Below, in pieces: positions 42,645 through 51,572 of a stretch of DNA of 64,000 nt. The translations under genes and the position numbers were made by a program. The DNA lies in NCBI GenBank assembly GCA_023413555.1, contig JAEZPG010000035.1:1-64000 (forward strand), read 5' to 3'. The first letter of the stretch is position 1, and each line of letters starts with the position of its first letter. Under the pieces are notes generated by a model. That model worked only from the letters and a program-made list of their open reading frames with translations, made no database searches and was not told the DNA's origin. This DNA is from Bacillota bacterium (GTDB lineage: Bacteria > Bacillota > Clostridia > Lachnospirales > Lachnospiraceae).

Positions 42645-43928
42645 TTACTCGTCTAGTAGCTTTTCAATGCTGACAATCTTAACACAAAGAACAAATAACT
42701 CTGTAGCCATAATCAAATCTTCCAGGTTTGGATAGGTTGGAGCAATACGAATATTACTATCCTTAGGATCCTTTCCATATGGATAAGTCGCACCTGCAGG
42801 TGTCATGGTAACTCCAGCTTTCTTAGCTTTTGCAACTACTTTTTTTGCACAACCATCTAAGGTATCAAATGCTATAAAATAGCCACCTTTTGGTTTATAC
42901 CATGTACCAATACCAAGATCCCCAAGTTCTTTATCCAAAATAGTAAGTACAGCTTCAAACTTTGGCCGAAGAATGGCCGCATGCTTTAGCATATGTACTC
43001 TTAATCCATTGCTATCTCCATAAAACCTAACATGACGAAGTTGATTTACCTTGTCATGACCGATGGTCTGAATCATCAGCTGTTTCTTAATATCTACTAA
43101 ATTATTAGCTGAGGTTGCAATAGCAGCTACTCCTGAACCTGGGAAACTAATCTTTGAGGTAGAACAGAATTTGTATACCATATCAGGATTACCAGCTCTT
43201 TGACATTCTCCAATAATCTCAATCAATTGATCTTGATCGTCATCATACAGATGATGTACGCAGTAGGCATTATCCCAATAGATTCTAAAGTCCTTAGCGG
43301 CTGGTTTTAATCTGGCAAATCTTCTTACTGTTTCATCTGAATAAGTGATCCCTTGTGGATTGGAGTACTTTGGTACACACCAAATACCTTTAATAGCAGG
43401 ATCATCTTCCACGAGCTTCTCTACCACATCCATATCAGGGCCTTCTGAAGTCATAGGAACATTAATCATTTCAATACCAAAGTATTCAGTGATGGCAAAA
43501 TGTCTGTCATAACCCGGCACTGGGCATAGAAATTTAACCTTATCTAATTTACACCAAGGCGTATTTCCCATAACCCCGTGTGTCATTGAACGAGAAATGC
43601 TATCATACATGATATTTAAACTTGAATTTCCATATATAAGTAAATTATCAGCTGGAACCTCTATCATATCTCCAATCAATTGTTTTGCTTCAGAAATACC
43701 GTCTAATACACCGTAATTTCTGCAATCCATACCATCATCACAAATGAGGTCAGACTTGCTGTTTAATACGTCCATCATTCCCATAGAAAGATCTAATTGA
43801 TCGGCTCCTGGCTTTCCTCTTGACATATCAAGGTTAAGACCTCTTGCCTGAAACTGCTTATACTCTATAGACAATTGACTATGTAACTTCTTTAATTCTT
43901 CTTTACTGAGATTTGCATACGCTTCCAT
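42645..43928 (-). CDS. Class I aminotransferase, aspartate aminotransferase subgroup Ic
   Basis: The 427-residue PLP enzyme has the opening LDMSRGKPGADQLDLS, WCVPKYSNPQG, the aspartate in IYWDNAYCVHHL and the PLP lysine in FCSTSKISFPGSG. This pattern is that of the MocR-like, subgroup Ic aspartate aminotransferases described from Corynebacterium, rather than AspC or classical AspB. The expected reaction is aspartate plus 2-oxoglutarate to oxaloacetate plus glutamate. It is divergent from tmcAL and ends in its own terminator, so it is a single-gene unit. Confidence 0.88.
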   Translation of the reverse strand: MEAYANLSKEELKKLHSQLSIEYKQFQARGLNLDMSRGKPGADQLDLSMGMMDVLNSKSDLICDDGMDCRNYGVLDGISEAKQLIGDMIEVPADNLLIYGNSSLNIMYDSISRSMTHGVMGNTPWCKLDKVKFLCPVPGYDRHFAITEYFGIEMINVPMTSEGPDMDVVEKLVEDDPAIKGIWCVPKYSNPQGITYSDETVRRFARLKPAAKDFRIYWDNAYCVHHLYDDDQDQLIEIIGECQRAGNPDMVYKFCSTSKISFPGSGVAAIATSANNLVDIKKQLMIQTIGHDKVNQLRHVRFYGDSNGLRVHMLKHAAILRPKFEAVLTILDKELGDLGIGTWYKPKGGYFIAFDTLDGCAKKVVAKAKKAGVTMTPAGATYPYGKDPKDSNIRIAPTYPNLEDLIMATELFVLCVKIVSIEKLLDE

Positions 43929-44083
43929 TGATATATCCTCCCAATTTTTCTCCTCTTTATTATTTCTAGTATTGTATAATACAATTTATAATTATGCAAG
44001 ACAGTTTTTCACATAATAAACAAAAGAAATTGTACTTTGAAGTAATAATCGGTTATACTTTTTATATATTGGGAGGAAAAGAA

Positions 44084-45358
44084 ATGAAAATAACAGGTCT
44101 TATTACAGAATATAATCCATTTCATAATGGTCATAAATATCATATTGAAGAGGCAAAACGTCTCACAGGAGCAGACTATATTGTTGTAGTAATGAGTGGA
44201 GATTTTGTGCAACGGGGTGCCCCTGCCTGTATGGATAAGTATTTAAGGACGCAGATGGCCTTATGCTGCGGAGCAGATATTGTATTAGAACTTCCGGTTC
44301 TTTTTGCAACTGCGAGTGCAGAATATTTTGCCTTAGGTGCCATAAAGATGCTAGACAGTTTAGGATTTGTCGACTCGGTCTGCTTTGGTAGTGAACTTGG
44401 AGAACTTGCACCTCTTGATAGAATAACAGAAATACTTCTTAATGAGCCTGCAAACTATAAAAATACACTGGCTTATCATTTACAGTATGGAGACACTTAT
44501 CCAGTTGCCCGTAGGAAGGCTCTGTTAAGAGAATTACCTGATAACGACGAAGCTCTCTATGAGGAAATATTAGCTTCTCCTAATAATATTCTTGGAATGG
44601 AGTATATAAAAGCGTTAAAGCTTCTTCACTCTTCCATGAAGCCATATACCATCAAAAGAAAGATTGCTAATTACCATGATCAGAATCTAAATTCTGAAAT
44701 AAGCTCAGCAACTTCCATTCGAAATGAACTGTCAAAAAACAACCTTCTCTCCCTTAAAGATACTGTCCCAAAACCTGTATTCAAAATACTTGAAGAGAAT
44801 TATCAAAAGCTTTTTCCTATTGAGACAGATGATTTTTCATCCGAATTATACCATAAGCTTTTATATACTACATCTGATTTATTAATGAACTATTTGGATA
44901 TGAATGAAGATTTATGTCTTAGAATTTGTAAATACATTAATCAATACCAAACGATATCACAGTTTAGCCAATTGTTGAAATCCAAGAATTACACTATGAC
45001 TAGAATCAATAGAAGCCTTTGCCACGTCTTACTACAGCTTATGCAGAATGATTTACATCCAGCTATTTGGCATAAGAATGAGGAACGTTATCTACTTGAT
45101 AATCGTATATTGCCGCAATATATACGCATTCTTGGATTAAGAAAAGAAGCCTCCTTTCTATTAAAGAAAAAAAACTTAAAGAATACCCTTCCGCTGGTTA
45201 CAAAAGTGGCGGACGCCAGAAATATCTTATCACCAGAAGCTTTTAACATGTTTACTATGGACCTAAAGGCCTCTAGCTTATATCAGCGCAAAATATACGA
45301 AAAGTATAGTACTGTAATTGCTGGAGAATATAAGCAGGGCGTTATCATAATGGAATAG
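44084..45358 (+). CDS. tmcAL: tRNA(Met) cytidine acetate ligase TmcAL
   Basis: The 424-residue protein (formerly YlbM, nucleotidyltransferase family) forms N4-acetylcytidine at the wobble base of elongator tRNA-Met from acetate and ATP. The nucleotidyl-transferase motif HNGH is at residues 14-17 in TEYNPFHNGHKYH, followed by VVVMSGDFVQRG and FGSELG. The start is set at 44084 (MKITGL), after GGGAGG; the frame opens at 43994 without a site. ylbJ, rsmD and coaD, its neighbours in B. subtilis, are within 7 kb. Its stop codon lies inside a shared terminator. Confidence 0.93.
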   Translation: MKITGLITEYNPFHNGHKYHIEEAKRLTGADYIVVVMSGDFVQRGAPACMDKYLRTQMALCCGADIVLELPVLFATASAEYFALGAIKMLDSLGFVDSVCFGSELGELAPLDRITEILLNEPANYKNTLAYHLQYGDTYPVARRKALLRELPDNDEALYEEILASPNNILGMEYIKALKLLHSSMKPYTIKRKIANYHDQNLNSEISSATSIRNELSKNNLLSLKDTVPKPVFKILEENYQKLFPIETDDFSSELYHKLLYTTSDLLMNYLDMNEDLCLRICKYINQYQTISQFSQLLKSKNYTMTRINRSLCHVLLQLMQNDLHPAIWHKNEERYLLDNRILPQYIRILGLRKEASFLLKKKNLKNTLPLVTKVADARNILSPEAFNMFTMDLKASSLYQRKIYEKYSTVIAGEYKQGVIIME

Positions 45359-45400
45359 ACTAAAAGAGATGTGCCTACAAGACACATCTCTTTTAGTCTA
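45356..45400. terminator. Bidirectional terminator that contains both flanking stop codons
   Basis: A perfect 18-bp stem (45356-45373 with 45383-45400) closes on a nine-base loop. The TAG at 45356-45358 is the tmcAL stop and the complementary TAG at 45398-45400 is the pepF stop, so both genes end at the base of the same hairpin. CTTTTAG within the stem gives T's in both directions. Confidence 0.85.
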
Positions 45401-47200
45401 TATTAACTCTTCCATTTCATTTAACAAATCTTCAAATACTGATAATGCTTGCTCAATTGGTTCTGTTTGTGTCATATCCACACCGGCACCTTTTAATAAA
45501 TCAATGGGATCTTTTGAACTTCCTCCCTTTAGGAAGTTAATATAATCTGTTACTGCTTGATGCCCATCCTTGAGTATTCGTTTTGACAAGGCTATCGCTG
45601 CAGAATATCCAGTGGCATATTGATATACGTAGAATGGAGTATAAAAATGAGGAATTCTAGCCCATTCCATATCGATTTCTGAATCTACTACAACCTCAGG
45701 ACCAAAATATTGTACATTAAGATCATGATAAATCTTACTGATAGCTTCTGCCGTTAATGGTTCACCTTCTGCAACCATTTGATGAGTGATTTTCTCAAAC
45801 TCAGCAAACATGGTTTGCCGGTATAAGGTTGTCCTAAACTGCTCCAATTGATAATTAATAAGATATGCCCGTTTCTGTTTATCTAATGTAGTCTTTAACA
45901 GATGTTGCATTAATAAAGATTCATTACACGTGGAAGCTACCTCTGCAACAAATATCTTATATCCGGCATACAGATACTTCTGGTTTTGATCCGAATAATA
46001 GGAATGAATTGCATGACCCATCTCATGACATAGAGTAAAGGTGTTATTAAGATTATCTTGATAATTTAACAATACATATGGATGCGTTCCGTAAGCACCC
46101 CAAGAGTATGCGCCACTACGTTTTCCTTGATTTTCATAAATGTCAATCCAACCATTGTCATACCCTTCTGCAAGAATTCCTCCATACTCTTCGCCTAAAG
46201 GCTTTAATCCTTCTTGAACCATCTTTTTTGCTTCCTCGAAACTAATTATCATTGACACATCTGAAACCATTGGGACATATAAGTCATACATATGCATTTC
46301 AGAAAGACCAAGGCATTTCTTACGGATATTCATATAACGATGCAGTAATGGCATCTTATCATGAACGACTGAAATTAGATTATCATAAACTTTTAACGGA
46401 ATATTACTATTATCTAACTCCATTGCCATACTAGAAGGATATTTTCTTGCTTTTGCATAGAAGTTTTCTTGTTTTAGATTGGCTGTGTAAAGTGAAGCTA
46501 ACGTGTTTTTATACGCAATAAATGGGGCATACATTGCCACAAATGCTTCTTTACGAACTCTGCGATCCTTACTTTGTAAAAAACTCGTATATCGGCCGTG
46601 AGTTAGTTGTACTTTTTCTTGATTTTCATTTAATATTTCAGAAAACTGAATGTCAGCATTGTTAAACATGGAGAAAATGTTAGAAGGACCTTCCGCCACT
46701 TCTCCTATGGCAGCTAGGAGCTTCTCCTCTGCTTCAGATAAAATATGAGGTTTTTTTCTAAAAAGATTATCTAAATATCTTCTATAGAATTGCAAAGAAA
46801 TACATTCTTCATATAATTTTTCAACTTCTCCATCAGATAATTTCAAAACTTCAGAGTTAAAAAATGAAGTTGCACTTTCCAATTTTACAGCTAGATTGGA
46901 AGCTCTGTCGCTTAATCTCTGATATGTGGCATTAGTAGTATCCTCATGATATCTCTGATTGGAATATACAATTAGTCGCTCCATAAGAAGCATTGCATCA
47001 TCTTTTAAAGATAAGAAATTAAATAGTTGATTAGCGGATTCCGTTACTTTACCTTCATAAGAAGCTAACTTCGGAATAAAACCTTCCACTTTATTGTATT
47101 CTTCATCCCACTTTTCTTCACTACTATATAAATCCTCTATCGCCCATTTATCCTTTGAATCTATCTCATCTCTTCTTTTCAACCTGCTTGTATCATTCAT
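45398..47200 (-). CDS. pepF: Oligoendopeptidase F
   Basis: The 600-residue M3 metallopeptidase should cleave short peptides in the cytoplasm. The zinc site is HEMGHAIHSYYS, in the C-terminal half, preceded by YVLLNYQDNLNNTFTLC. Length is standard for PepF. The start is set at 47200 (MNDTSRL), after AAAGGATGAGG; an in-frame extension to 47230 is weaker. It is monocistronic between the LytTR regulator and the shared terminator. Confidence 0.95.
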   Translation of the reverse strand: MNDTSRLKRRDEIDSKDKWAIEDLYSSEEKWDEEYNKVEGFIPKLASYEGKVTESANQLFNFLSLKDDAMLLMERLIVYSNQRYHEDTTNATYQRLSDRASNLAVKLESATSFFNSEVLKLSDGEVEKLYEECISLQFYRRYLDNLFRKKPHILSEAEEKLLAAIGEVAEGPSNIFSMFNNADIQFSEILNENQEKVQLTHGRYTSFLQSKDRRVRKEAFVAMYAPFIAYKNTLASLYTANLKQENFYAKARKYPSSMAMELDNSNIPLKVYDNLISVVHDKMPLLHRYMNIRKKCLGLSEMHMYDLYVPMVSDVSMIISFEEAKKMVQEGLKPLGEEYGGILAEGYDNGWIDIYENQGKRSGAYSWGAYGTHPYVLLNYQDNLNNTFTLCHEMGHAIHSYYSDQNQKYLYAGYKIFVAEVASTCNESLLMQHLLKTTLDKQKRAYLINYQLEQFRTTLYRQTMFAEFEKITHQMVAEGEPLTAEAISKIYHDLNVQYFGPEVVVDSEIDMEWARIPHFYTPFYVYQYATGYSAAIALSKRILKDGHQAVTDYINFLKGGSSKDPIDLLKGAGVDMTQTEPIEQALSVFEDLLNEMEELI

Positions 47201-47266
47201 AGCCTCATCCTTTCTACCATTATAATTCATCTCAAAGGATAGTATACCACATGTTGAAAGAATTAA

Positions 47267-48001
47267 CTATCTTACTACTTTTTCTGTAATGCCACATACA
47301 AATCCATCAATATAATCTAAGAAAACCTGTCGTATTTGAATTCTCTTATTCTCACTAATAGGCAAAGACTCTCCATTTGACAGATGTAATTTGCTATATT
47401 CATATTGTGATATATGATAACTATTTACCAAATAGGACTTATGGATTCTCATAAATCCACAATTCTTCTGAGCAATATACTTCTCAACCAAATCAAGTCT
47501 ATCATAGTAGGAATGTGTCTCATTTACGGTTACAACATCGATCATACGCCTACTACTTTCAAAATAAATAATATCATCTATGGCGATTTTATGTATAATA
47601 TTTTCTTTTTTATAAAAGAAGTACTTATTGTTCTTGTTAATCCTTTCAATGACTTGCTGAATACAATTTTTAAATACATTCCAGTCTAACGGTTTTTTAA
47701 TAAACCGAAAAGCCTCTACTTCAAATGCATCATAAAAATAACAGTCGATTCCGGATATGAAGATAATATCAGATTGTACCCCGAGATTTCTCAATTCTTT
47801 TGCTATCATAATTCCATTGTTCTTTTTTAGCATATTGCCAATTATAAAGATATCATACGAATGTCCTTCCCTTATTAAATCTAACAATCTTTCACCAGTT
47901 GTTACCACCTGAAACGTGATAAAAGAAGTACTGGCATGAAAAAAGTATTCCATCTGAGCTGCTATTCTTTTGTCATCATCGCACAAAACTACATTGTACA
48001 T
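47267..48001 (-). CDS. LytTR-family response regulator with degenerate receiver
   Basis: The 244-residue protein has a receiver domain (1 to about 120) and a LytTR DNA-binding domain (about 138-237: HKIAIDDIIYFESSRRM...GFMRIHKSYLVN). The acidic pocket Asp8-Asp9-Asp10 and the lysine in FIKKP (about 102) are kept, but the phospho-acceptor position, normally Asp in FLDI-type motifs, is Gly55 in FIIGNML. It is therefore probably not phosphorylated in the usual way. No histidine kinase is adjacent. GAAGGGGG precedes the ATG at 48001. Target genes cannot be told from the sequence. Confidence 0.88.
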   Translation of the reverse strand: MYNVVLCDDDKRIAAQMEYFFHASTSFITFQVVTTGERLLDLIREGHSYDIFIIGNMLKKNNGIMIAKELRNLGVQSDIIFISGIDCYFYDAFEVEAFRFIKKPLDWNVFKNCIQQVIERINKNNKYFFYKKENIIHKIAIDDIIYFESSRRMIDVVTVNETHSYYDRLDLVEKYIAQKNCGFMRIHKSYLVNSYHISQYEYSKLHLSNGESLPISENKRIQIRQVFLDYIDGFVCGITEKVVR

Positions 48002-48234
48002 AGGTATCCCCCTTCTTAATGTCCCTCATGATTTCCTACACAAAATGTGATAATGTTATTTGCAAATCATATATGGTAATTATTTACTTTTACATTTAAA
48101 TTATACGTGATTTATTTTTATTAAGCAATACATTTTTTTACATTGGCCTGTAGAACCTTCTACCCATATGAATAAACCATGACAGGTTGCAATAAAATAT
48201 ACCAAGTGTCAATTATATTGTTTAAAGGAGAGTT

Positions 48235-49254
48235 ATGCAGAAGAAAAAACCTTCCTTATCCATTCGTTTCTTTGTATCCATCGCCACCATTATTTTAATG
48301 CTTATTCTATTGATTTTCCCTAAAGCCTCTATAAAAGGGGCTGAAAATGGAATTCTTCTGTGGTTTAATGTAATTGTTCCTACCTTACTTCCATTTATTA
48401 TTGTTTCCAATCTCATTATTAATCTCAAATTAACCACATTGATTGCGAAAATGTTCTATCCTGTTTTACATAAAATATTTGCTGTTACAAAAAACGGTTG
48501 CTATGTCATCATTATTGGTTTACTCACTGGATTTCCAGTTGGTGCAAAGGCGTGTTCAGATCTGGTAAATAGTAAAATGCTTTCCAAACAAGAAGGACAA
48601 TATTTACTGACATTTTGTAATAACGCTAGTCCTATGTTTATTATTAGTTATATCTCAATCCTTACGTTAAAACTTTCTAGAGATAGGTATAAATTCTTAG
48701 GTATCATCTATATCAGTGCTATACTAACAGCTTTGTTGTACCGCATTATTCATCATATTCAAAACAATAGCTTTTCTAGTTCGGATACTATATCAGTACC
48801 AGGAAGAAATACTCTTAATACTGTTGATTCTAAAAGAAATGATGTCTCTTCCAACACTCCTAAACGAATCACCTTTGCAATCGTAGATAGTGCAATTATG
48901 GATGGCTTTGATGTGATTACAAAAGTAGGAGGCTACATAGTACTCTTCTCTATCTTATCTAATGTAATACTAAGTAGCATGAAAATGACATCCCTCTTCA
49001 GATTACTATCTGTAGGGGTTTTGGAGATTACCAATGGAATAAACGTGGTTGGTACTTCCTCTATCCCCCTTGCAACAAAAATAGCCCTGATTCTTCCTAT
49101 TACAGCTTTTGGTGGAATTTCTAGCATTGCTCAAACCAAAAGTGTTATAGATCAATCAGGACTATCTATACGCAACTACATACTTTATAAAATACTTAAT
49201 GCTATGATAACTTTTTTGATAACTTTTTTCTTTATTGAACTATGTAAGTTCTAA
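48235..49254 (+). CDS. ylbJ: Sporulation integral membrane protein YlbJ
   Basis: The 339-residue polytopic membrane protein belongs to the nucleoside-recognition (Gate) family, with the signature GLLTGFPVGAKACSDLV and YLLTFCNNASPMFI. In B. subtilis YlbJ is made under sigma-E and is needed for spore cortex formation; a transport role is inferred. AAAGGAGAG precedes the ATG at 48235. rsmD and coaD lie just downstream on the opposite strand, matching the ylb region of Bacillus. Its stop is only 7 bases from the end of the convergent gene. Confidence 0.92.
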   Translation: MQKKKPSLSIRFFVSIATIILMLILLIFPKASIKGAENGILLWFNVIVPTLLPFIIVSNLIINLKLTTLIAKMFYPVLHKIFAVTKNGCYVIIIGLLTGFPVGAKACSDLVNSKMLSKQEGQYLLTFCNNASPMFIISYISILTLKLSRDRYKFLGIIYISAILTALLYRIIHHIQNNSFSSSDTISVPGRNTLNTVDSKRNDVSSNTPKRITFAIVDSAIMDGFDVITKVGGYIVLFSILSNVILSSMKMTSLFRLLSVGVLEITNGINVVGTSSIPLATKIALILPITAFGGISSIAQTKSVIDQSGLSIRNYILYKILNAMITFLITFFFIELCKF

Positions 49255-49261
49255 GAAATTA

Positions 49262-49909
49262 CTAATCAATATGATTTAAAAATGCATCTCCATCTAATTC
49301 AAACTCAGTTTCTTCTTCAGACTGACCTTCTTTCATCTCCGCTGTAACTGTAGTAGAAGGACCATAGAGTTGGTCAGTTATTTCTTTCTTATTGCTTCTC
49401 ACGGTACTCAGATTATCCTCTAAAGAAGATAATAAGCCATTACTACGAGACTTTAATATTTCAAAGGCATCAGACAATACTTTTTCAGTAGTATTTAGCA
49501 TGTCCTCAGTGTAAGATAACGCACCGGAACGTATCTGATTAGCATCTGCGTTGGCACTACTAAGAATCTGTCTTGCTTCATTATTGGCCTGCTCTAACAC
49601 TTGGTTAGCCTGAGCATATGCCTGTTGCATAATCTCATGCTCACTAATAAGATTTTTTGTCTTTTCCTGTGCATCTGCTAGCATAGTAGCAGCCTTATCT
49701 TCAGCATCCGCAATAATAGCATCCCTATTGGAAATGATTTTTTGATATCGTTTAATCTCATCTGGCGTACGTAACCGTAACTCATCAAGCAAATCATACA
49801 ATTGATCCTTTGGTACCACTACCTTCGTAGAAGATAACGGAGACATCTTGCAGCTTTCTACAAATTCATAAATATCTTCGATTAGTTGTTCAATTCTGCT
49901 AAGTCCCAT
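49262..49909 (-). CDS. DivIVA-like coiled-coil protein
   Basis: The 215-residue protein has a short N-terminal segment (RIEQLIEDIYEFVESC) and a long coiled coil from about 60 to 185 rich in Ala, Glu, Gln and Asn, with an acidic tail. It resembles the DivIVA/H+-ATPase subunit H-like proteins annotated next to coaD in Lachnospiraceae. A role as scaffold at poles or septa is possible but not shown. It is the last gene of rsmD-coaD-this gene, 51 bases after coaD. GATAGGAG precedes the ATG. Confidence 0.75.
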   Translation of the reverse strand: MGLSRIEQLIEDIYEFVESCKMSPLSSTKVVVPKDQLYDLLDELRLRTPDEIKRYQKIISNRDAIIADAEDKAATMLADAQEKTKNLISEHEIMQQAYAQANQVLEQANNEARQILSSANADANQIRSGALSYTEDMLNTTEKVLSDAFEILKSRSNGLLSSLEDNLSTVRSNKKEITDQLYGPSTTVTAEMKEGQSEEETEFELDGDAFLNHID

Positions 49910-49960
49910 AAAAACACTCCTATCTTGTTCATTTTATCCTACAAATTTCTTCCTACTAAT

Positions 49961-50446
49961 TCATTTAAATTCCCTATACTTTGCATAAATGCTAGGGATA
50001 ATCTCCCTAGGGACAAAATTGGAAATATCGCCATTATAGCTAGCTATTTCCCTAACAATACTTGAGCTTAAATACGAGTATTCCAAGCTTGTCGTCAAAA
50101 AAACAGTATCTATCTCAGGGTTCATTTTATGATTGGTCTGAGCAATCTGAAGTTCATATTCAAAATCAGAAACCGCTCTAAGTCCTCTAACTATTGTAGA
50201 AGCCTTCCTCTTCGTAGCAAAGTCAATTAGTAATCCATCAAAAGATTCTACTGATATATTACGCATATTCTTTATAACTTGCCTAATCAAATCAACTCTT
50301 TCATCTGCTGAAAAAAGTGGTTTTTTTACGCTATTGTTAAGAACGGCTATAATTAGAAGATCAAACATCTTAGATGACCGCAAGATAATATCCAAATGTC
50401 CAAATGTAACAGGGTCAAAACTCCCTGGATATATCCCTATTCTCAT
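49961..50446 (-). CDS. coaD: Phosphopantetheine adenylyltransferase
   Basis: CoaD (161 residues) adenylates 4'-phosphopantetheine, the penultimate step of coenzyme A synthesis. The nucleotidyltransferase motif TFGH is at residues 14-17 in YPGSFDPVTFGHLDI, and SSSIVRE is at the C-terminal half. AGGAGG precedes the ATG at 50446. It follows rsmD by 9 bases, the standard rsmD-coaD pair. Confidence 0.98.
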   Translation of the reverse strand: MRIGIYPGSFDPVTFGHLDIILRSSKMFDLLIIAVLNNSVKKPLFSADERVDLIRQVIKNMRNISVESFDGLLIDFATKRKASTIVRGLRAVSDFEYELQIAQTNHKMNPEIDTVFLTTSLEYSYLSSSIVREIASYNGDISNFVPREIIPSIYAKYREFK

Positions 50447-50455
50447 ACTAACCTC

Positions 50456-51025
50456 CTATAAAGTATTCTTGATACTCTTACGTACAAATATATGCTTGTT
50501 TGTTTTATAGCATTTCTCTTTAGTCAGATCGAATCCATACTTATTTAAATAGGAAAAATCAGTATCTAGATTTGCTTCTACAATAATCAAAGTATCCTCT
50601 GTAAGGATACTGACGTTGCCAAGTTCAGCTAAAATTCTTTTCTCATATTCGAATCCATATGGTGGATCCATAAAAATAAAATCAAAAAAAGTTCCCATTC
50701 TATTCAATTTTTGTATAGCTTCTATACAGTCCATCTGCATAATCTGGCTTTGATCTTCCATATGGCAAGCCTTTAAATTGGATTTTATACAGTTAATAGC
50801 AAACCTATTGTTTTCAACAAACACGGCGCTTTTTGCACCACGACTTAGAGCTTCGATACCAATAGCTCCACTTCCAGCAAATAAATCTAGAAAATTTGAA
50901 TCATACAATTGATTCTGCAACATATTAAAAAGTGTCTCTTTAATACGATCTGTTGTGGGCCTTGTTAAAAGACCTTCTACCGTCTTAAGCTGTGTTCTTC
51001 TGGCTTTTCCTGCAATTACTCTCAT
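50456..51025 (-). CDS. rsmD: 16S rRNA (guanine966-N2)-methyltransferase
   Basis: RsmD (189 residues) methylates G966 of 16S rRNA with SAM. Hallmarks are the N-terminal MRVIAGKARRTQL, the SAM motif LDLFAGSGAIGIEALSRGA and the catalytic DPPYG. AAGGACGG precedes the ATG at 51025. It heads the rsmD-coaD-DivIVA-like unit. Confidence 0.97.
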   Translation of the reverse strand: MRVIAGKARRTQLKTVEGLLTRPTTDRIKETLFNMLQNQLYDSNFLDLFAGSGAIGIEALSRGAKSAVFVENNRFAINCIKSNLKACHMEDQSQIMQMDCIEAIQKLNRMGTFFDFIFMDPPYGFEYEKRILAELGNVSILTEDTLIIVEANLDTDFSYLNKYGFDLTKEKCYKTNKHIFVRKSIKNTL

Positions 51026-51117
51026 AAGCCCGTCCTTATTATATATTAAATATAACTATCATAAATAGTCTATCTCATAATCTTCTATAATTCAATAGAA
51101 AATAAAAAAATATGTAA

Positions 51118-51134
51118 GGAGCCACTTAGGCTCC
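51118..51134 (-). terminator. Terminator of the SASP gene
   Basis: GGAGCC and GGCTCC form the stem with a five-base loop; TTACATATTTTTTT follows on the minus strand (T-run 51100-51112). Confidence 0.8.
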
Positions 51135-51209
51135 CCTAGATCATTATCTATTTCGCTTTTTGTGTTGTAACAATCTTTCATGAGATTAAGTCGTAAAGCT
51201 AATATATGG

Positions 51210-51410
51210 TTATTTTCCTGCCATTCGCTTCTCTTGCTCGGCTATCATTTTCTTCACCATATATCCACCTACACTTCCGTTTTGGTAGGAAGTTAAGTCT
51301 CCATTATAGCCATGCTTTAATGGTACTCCTAATTCAGAAGCAACTTCGTATTTAAAACGATCCATTGCTTCTTTGGCCTCCGGTACCTCTACTCTGTTTC
51401 GACTAGACAT
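51210..51410 (-). CDS. Alpha/beta-type small acid-soluble spore protein
   Basis: This 66-residue protein binds and protects DNA in dormant spores and is degraded on germination. The GPR protease recognition stretch KYEVASELGVPL and the C-terminal GYNGDLTSYQNGSVGGYMVKK-like block are diagnostic. GGAGGG lies 8 bases before the ATG at 51410. It is monocistronic, as SASP genes usually are; forespore (sigma-G) control is expected, but I could not identify a clear sigma-G promoter. An inverted repeat lies in its leader. Confidence 0.96.
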   Translation of the reverse strand: MSSRNRVEVPEAKEAMDRFKYEVASELGVPLKHGYNGDLTSYQNGSVGGYMVKKMIAEQEKRMAGK

Positions 51411-51429
51411 GAAATCAGCCCTCCGTTCA

Positions 51430-51484
51430 TATTTTGAAACTGTTTTATTTTTAGATCTTTATAAAATTTAAAAATACGTTTCAA
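51430..51484. repeat. Inverted repeat upstream of the SASP gene
   Basis: TTTTGAAAC (51430-51438) and GTTTCAAAA (51476-51484) are perfect arms, with an inner pair TATTTTTA/TAAAAATA (51444-51451 and 51467-51474). It may be a leader hairpin or a regulator site. Confidence 0.55.
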
Positions 51485-51572
51485 AATAATAAGGTATTGG
51501 TTTGTTGTTACAATACTAGTATGTGTAATGGTACTCGATTTACACTAACAGTTATTGGTTAGGGTTCCATAA

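Noticed and set aside
43971..43985. Palindrome ATTGTATAATACAAT upstream of tmcAL, as a shared operator with pyrBI
   Set aside because: Spacing differs from the pyrBI repeat and such AT-rich palindromes are expected by chance in this base composition.
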